A stretch of DNA of 5,021 nucleotides from CAZNQW01 sp964575225 (GTDB lineage Bacteria > Chloroflexota > Anaerolineae > JAAYZQ01). The stretch is from contig CAZNQW010000272.1 in NCBI GenBank assembly GCA_964575225.1, forward strand, positions 1 to 5,021. The letters are read 5' to 3'. The position numbers were made by a program, and so were the translations under genes. This document shows positions 1 to 5,021 of the stretch, piece after piece. A model generated the notes under the pieces. It was not told the origin of the DNA. It was given only the letters and a program-made list of their open reading frames with translations, and made no database searches. The number at the start of each line of letters is the position of its first letter. Positions within the stretch are counted from its first letter, which is position 1.

Positions 1-288
1 GCCAAGCGGCAATACACATCTCACTTCTCAGAAAGGATGCGTGAAAGGGGCATAACTCGGAAACAAGTGAAAACACTCATTGAGAAGGGCCGCATTTCTG
101 CTGAAACAGACCGAGGGAATTGCTTGAAGTGGACCATAAGATGGGCTGCTTCTGAGCACCGGGCTCTCGAGGGCGTCTTCGAACATGACGGCGAGAGACT
201 GAAAGGAATAACCGTATACCAAGATGACAGAATGGAACCCTTCCCGACACTATGTCAAATTGCGAGGGTAAAGCCTGCAACACCTTAA
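1..288 (+). CDS. DUF4258 domain protein, 3' part (5' end outside window)
   Basis: The reading frame is open from base 1, so the ATG at 37 is probably internal and the gene starts before the window; 95 residues are visible. The residues just before that ATG complete the family hallmark: HFSERMRERGIT (visible residues 8-19), followed by a K-Q-V helix and a short G-R-I turn. This H-x-x-x-R-M-x-x-R-G-I pattern is typical of DUF4258 (PF14076). A later strand-rich part ends in GITVY, also typical. DUF4258 proteins are small, usually about 80-110 residues, so little is missing. Their biochemistry is poorly established; many lie beside antitoxin-like genes and are suspected toxins, which is inference here. 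No antitoxin follows: a terminator comes 15 bases after the stop. Any partner would have to be upstream. Base composition (about 50 % G+C) and use of AAA, AGA and ATA codons differ from the neighbours. Family call fairly sure; function unknown. Confidence 0.72.
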   Translation, partial: AKRQYTSHFSERMRERGITRKQVKTLIEKGRISAETDRGNCLKWTIRWAASEHRALEGVFEHDGERLKGITVYQDDRMEPFPTLCQIARVKPATP

Positions 289-302
289 TTGTAAGGGCCA
301 CT

Positions 303-340
303 ATGGCAGATGGATCAGAAAAGATCCATCTGCCATTTTT
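303..340 (+). terminator. Intrinsic terminator of the DUF4258 gene
   Basis: A perfect 14-bp stem (ATGGCAGATGGATC at 303-316 pairing with 323-336) encloses a 6-base AGAAAA loop and runs straight into a T tract (336-340). It lies 15 bases after the DUF4258 stop codon. Read on the minus strand the same stem is followed by AGTGGCCC, with no U tract, so it is a poor terminator for the convergent hutU transcript, although it might still act as an RNA 3'-end stabiliser. Confidence 0.88.
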
Positions 341-415
341 GTCAACCTCACATCTACCAGCAAAGAGCTCACCCACTCATGGGCCCACTCCCGACTCTCG
401 GTCGTCCGGTCGACC
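341..415. other. Convergent intergenic spacer, no clear hutU terminator
   Basis: These 75 bases separate the DUF4258 terminator from the hutU stop codon (TAG, 416-418 complement). The only structure seen is a weak 5-bp stem, GGTCG at 400-404 with CGACC at 411-415 (6-base loop), directly after the hutU stop and without a T tract. I see no gene or promoter here. hutU transcripts may end through Rho or run on into the 303-336 stem; the sequence does not decide this. Confidence 0.4.
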
Positions 416-2095
<1,680 letters not shown>

Positions 2096-2100
2096 GGGTT

Positions 2101-2106
2101 CCCTCC
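2101..2106 (-). promoter_or_regulatory. Ribosome binding site of hutU
   Basis: GGAGGG on the minus strand, five bases before the ATG at 2095. It supports that start and gives hutU its own translation initiation after a 103-base gap from the preceding gene. Confidence 0.8.
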
Positions 2107-2129
2107 GTGCCCTTCTCGGCGCCTGTGCG

Positions 2130-2180
2130 GCGAGCCCTGGATGCCCTCATGCCCCTATGGATGATTCGTCCAGGGCTCGC
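2130..2180 (-). repeat. 12-bp perfect inverted repeat between yip1-like gene and hutU
   Basis: GCGAGCCCTGGA at 2130-2141 is the exact reverse complement of 2169-2180. The arms enclose 27 bases, within which TCAT (2147-2150) and ATGA (2161-2164) can pair further. The element lies wholly in the gap between the stop of the second Yip1 gene (2199) and the hutU ribosome binding site. On the hutU-sense strand the stem is followed by CGCACAGGCG, with no U tract, so it is not a standard intrinsic terminator. It could be an mRNA hairpin that sets relative hutU expression or stability, a Rho-linked element or a dispersed repeat; the sequence alone does not choose. Confidence 0.7.
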
Positions 2181-2198
2181 TCTTGAGCCGTCTGCGAA

Positions 2199-2936
2199 TT
2201 AGAGGATGATGACCAGCCACACAAACGCGGCCATACTGAGCAGAATGGCCAGAAACGCCAGCACAAAAAACGGCACCACAACCGCCACCAACGACTTGGT
2301 CCCATCCAGACCCGAAACGACCGACACGGCCTTGACATAGACGACAATGCTCCATACGGCGCCGATCAAGGCCAAAAACGCGCCCAGGCAGGGAATGGGA
2401 GTGAACAGAGCCAGCAGTCCCGGGATCGAGTACAGGGCGACCATCCCCAGGAAATCGGGCAGCTTGGCCGACCCGCCCAACAGATTGACGGCGATGAGCA
2501 CCAGGGCGCCGTAGAAAAGCCAGCCGCCGAGGGCCGACAGCGCCCGGCTCACCCAACTCCCCACCGACTGAAAGAGGCCCACGAAGCCGCGGGGGAGCGG
2601 GGTGTCGACGTTGGCCAGCTCTACCGCCATGGGAATCATCAGATCGGTCATCTTTTCCATCATCTGCCGGGCTTCGGGGTCCATCGACTGCCAGCCCGGA
2701 TTCCATTGGAGCTGCATTCTCATCGATTCGCGGACGGTCTCTTCGATCTCGGCCGCATCGACCGGCTTGGTTCGGTCCACCAGGTTGACGCCCAAGGTGA
2801 TGAGGCCTGCGATCAGGGTGACGACCAGGATCAGGAGGATGCCCCGCAAAAAGAGATTGGGCCGTTCGCGCCACTCTCGATACGCGGCATCGTCCAGAAT
2901 CACGGTTCGTGCCAGGGTACCCAGTAGGCTATTCAT
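2199..2936 (-). CDS. Yip1-family integral membrane protein (copy 2)
   Basis: The product is a 245-residue polytopic membrane protein. Hydrophobic segments lie near residues 31-52, 134-152, 162-180, 183-205 and 216-243, with a polar 80-residue region between the first two. The Yip1-like pattern (PF04893) is seen in the W-L-F-Y-G motif (139-143), then LLGGSA (152-157), LGMVAL (163-168) and a Pro about four residues later. The function of bacterial Yip1-family proteins is not established; eukaryotic members act in membrane trafficking. The start at 2936 was chosen over the upstream ATG at 3089 because AGGAGGT lies five bases before it and because the N-terminus then aligns with the paralogue encoded just upstream. 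That longer reading would overlap the neighbour by more than 150 bases. The ATG overlaps the neighbour's TGA as ATGA, implying translational coupling. The polar loop is rich in methionine (eight Met in residues 72-103). hutU follows after 103 bases. Confidence 0.78.
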   Translation of the reverse strand: MNSLLGTLARTVILDDAAYREWRERPNLFLRGILLILVVTLIAGLITLGVNLVDRTKPVDAAEIEETVRESMRMQLQWNPGWQSMDPEARQMMEKMTDLMIPMAVELANVDTPLPRGFVGLFQSVGSWVSRALSALGGWLFYGALVLIAVNLLGGSAKLPDFLGMVALYSIPGLLALFTPIPCLGAFLALIGAVWSIVVYVKAVSVVSGLDGTKSLVAVVVPFFVLAFLAILLSMAAFVWLVIIL

Positions 2937-3652
2937 GACAGACCTCCTATCACCGCGGCAAAGGCAGCCGAAGCCAGGCACGATACAAAGAAAATGACGA
3001 CCAGGGCTAGGATAAAGGGAAGAATCGTGGCCCACAGCGCCCGGCTCCACGACAGATTGTGAACCGTCTTGAGGCCCACGTAGGCGCACAGCATGGCCCA
3101 GATGGCCACCACGTTACCCGGCTCCACATAGGGCAAGAGGGTCAGAGCCTGGAGGGCCTGGGGGGCAACGGCCAACGCCAACACGCCCAACGTCTGGCTG
3201 AAATCAGCGGTCCCGCCCAGCCAGCGGGCAAAGAGGTAGGCCAGCAGGCCATAGATCAGCCAACGGACGATCAAACCGACCGGCGTCAGCAGAATGCCCA
3301 GCGCCGCGCTCGCCACGCTGGGCGCAATGGTCTTGGCCATGTTCCAGCTCATGTTGTACCACTGGTCAAAGATCTGCTCGAACTCGGGGCTTGCCTCCGC
3401 CGCAGGCTCCCACCAGGGCATCTGGGTCAAGTAGGAATAGATTGTGCCCTGCATCTCGGTCAGGTCGGGCATGGTGGCCCATTCGAGCACGCTGCCGACG
3501 AGCCCCAGCAACGCAATGGCCACTCCCACGACCAGAATCAACAAGAACCCTTTTCCGACAGGATTTTCGGCGCTGCCCATTTTCTCATAGGCATCTTTTT
3601 TCAAGAGCAGTGCGTCCCATCCCAACCTCAGGGAACCAACAATACTCTCCAT
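2933..3652 (-). CDS. Yip1-family integral membrane protein (copy 1)
   Basis: The product has 239 residues. Hydrophobic segments lie near residues 34-56, 108-127, 128-144, 152-173, 180-196 and 205-237. A polar, Trp/Met-containing loop (about 57-106) follows the first. It shares with the next gene the N-terminal layout (short amphipathic start, then a D-A-Y element, then GxLLILVV at the first membrane segment) and the core W-L-I-Y-G (131-135), LGGTA (145-149), LGVLAL (155-160) and P164. The two are therefore diverged tandem paralogues of the Yip1 type (PF04893). Role and partners are unknown; inner-membrane location is a confident inference. The start at 3652 was preferred to the in-frame ATG at 3676: AAGGAGG (3659-3665) sits six bases before 3652, 3676 has no such site, and the paralogue begins in the same way. 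A promoter lies about 170 bases upstream. Confidence 0.8.
   Translation of the reverse strand: MESIVGSLRLGWDALLLKKDAYEKMGSAENPVGKGFLLILVVGVAIALLGLVGSVLEWATMPDLTEMQGTIYSYLTQMPWWEPAAEASPEFEQIFDQWYNMSWNMAKTIAPSVASAALGILLTPVGLIVRWLIYGLLAYLFARWLGGTADFSQTLGVLALAVAPQALQALTLLPYVEPGNVVAIWAMLCAYVGLKTVHNLSWSRALWATILPFILALVVIFFVSCLASAAFAAVIGGLS
2942..2948 (-). promoter_or_regulatory. Ribosome binding site deciding start of yip1-like copy 2
   Basis: AGGAGGT on the minus strand, five bases before the ATG at 2936. It lies inside the last codons of the upstream paralogue and fixes this ATG rather than the one at 3089 as the start. Confidence 0.85.
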
Positions 3653-3658
3653 CGAGTC

Positions 3659-3665
3659 CCTCCTT
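3659..3665 (-). promoter_or_regulatory. Ribosome binding site deciding start of yip1-like copy 1
   Basis: AAGGAGG on the minus strand, six bases before the ATG at 3652. It falls inside the 24 bases that the longer reading from 3676 would translate, so 3652 is the better start. Confidence 0.85.
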
Positions 3666-3762
3666 TGTCTCGTCATCGATCATGGCGCTTGTCCCAAAGA
3701 TGGATGCCGGTTTTCGTCCCTTCGATCACCCCCTTGTCGTGATCTCCTTACGATCCGATTTG

Positions 3763-3781
3763 GGCGCGCGAACAGCGCGCC
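3763..3781 (-). other. GC-only hairpin in the leader of the yip1-like genes
   Basis: GGCGCGC (3763-3769) pairs perfectly with GCGCGCC (3775-3781) across a 5-base loop. A second, weaker 6-bp inverted repeat lies nearer the gene: GATCAC at 3724-3729 with GTGATC at 3739-3744, 9-base loop. Both fall between the predicted promoter and the ribosome binding site of the first Yip1-like gene. Neither is followed by a U tract on either strand. The strong stem might alternatively mark the 3' end of the URO-D-like transcript. Confidence 0.5.
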
Positions 3782-3819
3782 GGTGGCTTGCCTTAGTGCG
3801 GATTCCATTTTCGAGATCC

Positions 3820-3849
3820 ATTATACCACACATGCTCACTGTGGGGCAA
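3820..3849 (-). promoter_or_regulatory. Extended -10 sigma70-type promoter for the yip1-like genes
   Basis: On the minus strand a consensus TATAAT (3825 to 3820) is preceded by TG and one base (3828-3826), giving an extended -10 box. TTGCCC (3849 to 3844) lies 18 bases upstream and matches four of six bases of the -35 consensus. The -35 falls inside the last codons of the URO-D-like gene and the -10 just after its stop. Transcription would start near 3813, leaving an untranslated leader of about 160 bases before the ATG at 3652. Confidence 0.72.
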
Positions 3850-5021
3850 TCGTCTTTTGGGGAGCCGGCATGGCGTGGGCGATGGCGACCATCGTGTCGA
3901 TCAGGCGCGGATTGGTGTCCAGGGGAAAGGGGCTCCCGGTGCTGACCACAAAGCCCCGGGCCCGGGCGCCGACCTCGATCTGGCGGCGGGTCTCGGCGGC
4001 CATCTCGTCCATCGTGGCATGGAGCCCATAGCGGACAGCGTCAATGTTGCCGAAAATGGCTTTCCGCCCGGCAACGCGGTCGACCACCTCCTCGATCTCG
4101 ATCTGAAAGTTCTTTTTGCTCTCTTCCACCGCTACGGCCGCGATGTCCAGTTCGACGATGCGCTCCAGGCGGGGAATGACGTTGCCGCACACGTAGTGGA
4201 TCGAAAGCAAGCCCAGGGATCGCATGCGCTGAAAATAGGGCTGGTTGTAGGCAAAGACAAACCGGTCGTAGGCGCGGGGCGAGATCAGGTCGGCGCCGGT
4301 AAAGACCTCTTCGACATACACGCCGTCGATGCCGGTGGCAGCCCAGGCGCCCATTTCTTCCTGCGTCTGTTCGAGCTGGCGCTGCAAAAGATGATGGAGC
4401 AGGGCGGGCCGGTCATGTTGAGCCAGCATCAGGCCCTGGAATCCTAAAAGATTGTAGGCTTGAGAGAAGGGGGTGTCCAGGATAGTGGAAATATAGTAGG
4501 TGTCGCCATAGTCGGCGACCACCTGGCGGGGCAGGTCATAGTCGCCGCGGGCCGACAACTCCTCGGTCGGAACGATGGGCACTCGGGCGTCGATGTCTGA
4601 AACGTCCTGGATCTGGGCCGACCCATCCCAGATATCGGCCTGCGATCGGCTCAACGAGGGCAGTTGGGCATCGCCCCAGGGCAGATCCACCTCGTGCATC
4701 GGCGCGCGCTCCCGCGTGCTCCGATCCTCGTAGAATAGAACGCCACCTTCGGCGACGATCTGCATCCGCTCTGCCCAGGCCCGGCTGGCTCCTTGACCCA
4801 CCTCGATCCAATCGGGCCGAACTTTCAAGACACCGTAGGATTCGTACAGCGCCTGGGCGCGAAAGAGAGTGTCCTCCTCGTGCTCGATGCGATGGACGGA
4901 CCGTCCTTTCATCCGGCGCCGGTACTGCTCGATGTAAAAAGCACGTTCAAAGTCGGCCAGGAACAAGCACAGGTAGGCCGGAACGGCCGGTGTGCCGGCG
5001 GTCGGCTGGCCTGCCAGGGCT
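3836..5021 (-). CDS. Uroporphyrinogen decarboxylase-family (URO-D fold) protein, not HemE; 5' end outside window
   Basis: The frame stays open to the window edge, with 394 codons visible. The TTG at 4966 is not a credible start, because the residues before it (ALAGQPTAGTPAVP) carry the family's N-terminal A-L-x-G...P-x-x-P pattern. URO-D features follow: D-G-V-Y-V-E-E (232-238 in visible numbering), S-P-x-x-Y-D-x-F (247-254), a glycine/His/Cys strand S-I-H-Y-V-C-G-N (273-280), VEESKK (298-303) and FGNID (323-327), then a C-terminal GFVVSTGSPFPLDTNP. The family includes HemE, which decarboxylates uroporphyrinogen III, and zinc-dependent corrinoid:coenzyme M or methyl transferases (MtaA, MtbA, CmuA). 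This protein keeps His275 but has Cys278 one position further on than the usual H-x-C, and Ser363 where a third zinc-ligand Cys is common. Substrate therefore unknown; probably cytoplasmic. It lacks signal or membrane segments. The next genes have their own promoter. Confidence 0.8.
   Translation of the reverse strand, partial: ALAGQPTAGTPAVPAYLCLFLADFERAFYIEQYRRRMKGRSVHRIEHEEDTLFRAQALYESYGVLKVRPDWIEVGQGASRAWAERMQIVAEGGVLFYEDRSTRERAPMHEVDLPWGDAQLPSLSRSQADIWDGSAQIQDVSDIDARVPIVPTEELSARGDYDLPRQVVADYGDTYYISTILDTPFSQAYNLLGFQGLMLAQHDRPALLHHLLQRQLEQTQEEMGAWAATGIDGVYVEEVFTGADLISPRAYDRFVFAYNQPYFQRMRSLGLLSIHYVCGNVIPRLERIVELDIAAVAVEESKKNFQIEIEEVVDRVAGRKAIFGNIDAVRYGLHATMDEMAAETRRQIEVGARARGFVVSTGSPFPLDTNPRLIDTMVAIAHAMPAPQKTIAPQ

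Noticed and set aside
303..336. Bidirectional terminator serving hutU as well
   Set aside because: On the minus strand the stem is not followed by a U tract, so intrinsic termination of hutU there is not supported.
2937..3089. N-terminal extension of yip1-like copy 2 starting at 3089
   Set aside because: It would overlap the upstream gene extensively, is not membrane-like or similar to the paralogue, and the AGGAGGT site favours the ATG at 2936.
3670..3726. Possible 18-codon leader peptide starting with GTG on the minus strand in the yip1-like leader
   Set aside because: The start codon has no well-placed ribosome binding site, and the peptide has no run of regulatory codons such as His; it is most likely chance.
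4964..4966. TTG as the start codon of the URO-D-like gene
   Set aside because: The frame remains open to the window edge, and the upstream residues match the family's N-terminal A-L-x-G pattern.

Overview
The window is GC-rich bacterial DNA carrying five protein-coding genes, two of them cut by the window edges. The minus-strand genes are clearly above 60 % G+C (the start of hutU is near 70 %), while the first 300 bases are about 50 % by hand count. Signals are ordinary bacterial ones: strong AAGGAGG-type ribosome binding sites, a perfect TATAAT -10 box and one intrinsic terminator. The gene mix (a non-HemE URO-D-family protein, tandem Yip1-family membrane proteins, a DUF4258 protein) would suit an environmental Chloroflexota (Anaerolineae-like) genome, but that is an inference from gene content and style, not a proven assignment.

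Layout: 1-288 (+) is the 3' part of a DUF4258 gene, closed by a near-ideal intrinsic terminator (303-340). It converges on hutU (416-2095, minus), a complete urocanate hydratase. Upstream of hutU on the same strand are two Yip1-family integral membrane protein genes (2199-2936 and 2933-3652), which overlap by 4 bases (ATGA) and are diverged paralogues. Furthest upstream is a URO-D-fold gene (3836 to beyond 5021), truncated at its 5' end. The three gaps (289-415, 2096-2198, 3653-3835) hold a terminator, a 12-bp inverted repeat, and a promoter plus a hairpin-bearing leader.

How the genes may work together: an extended -10 promoter (3820-3849, minus) overlaps the end of the URO-D-like gene and can drive the two Yip1 genes. 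No convincing separate promoter or U-tract terminator is seen between the second Yip1 gene and hutU, so hutU may be read from the same transcript, possibly modulated by the hairpin at 2130-2180. No other histidine-utilisation gene (hutH, hutI, hutG/F) is in the window. The DUF4258 gene is a separate transcription unit of different base composition and may be a horizontally acquired, toxin-like accessory gene. I found no CRISPR array, RNA gene, insertion sequence or clearly new multi-gene system. The unusual points are the yip1-yip1-hutU arrangement, the structured leader and spacer, and the altered metal-site motif of the URO-D-like protein.
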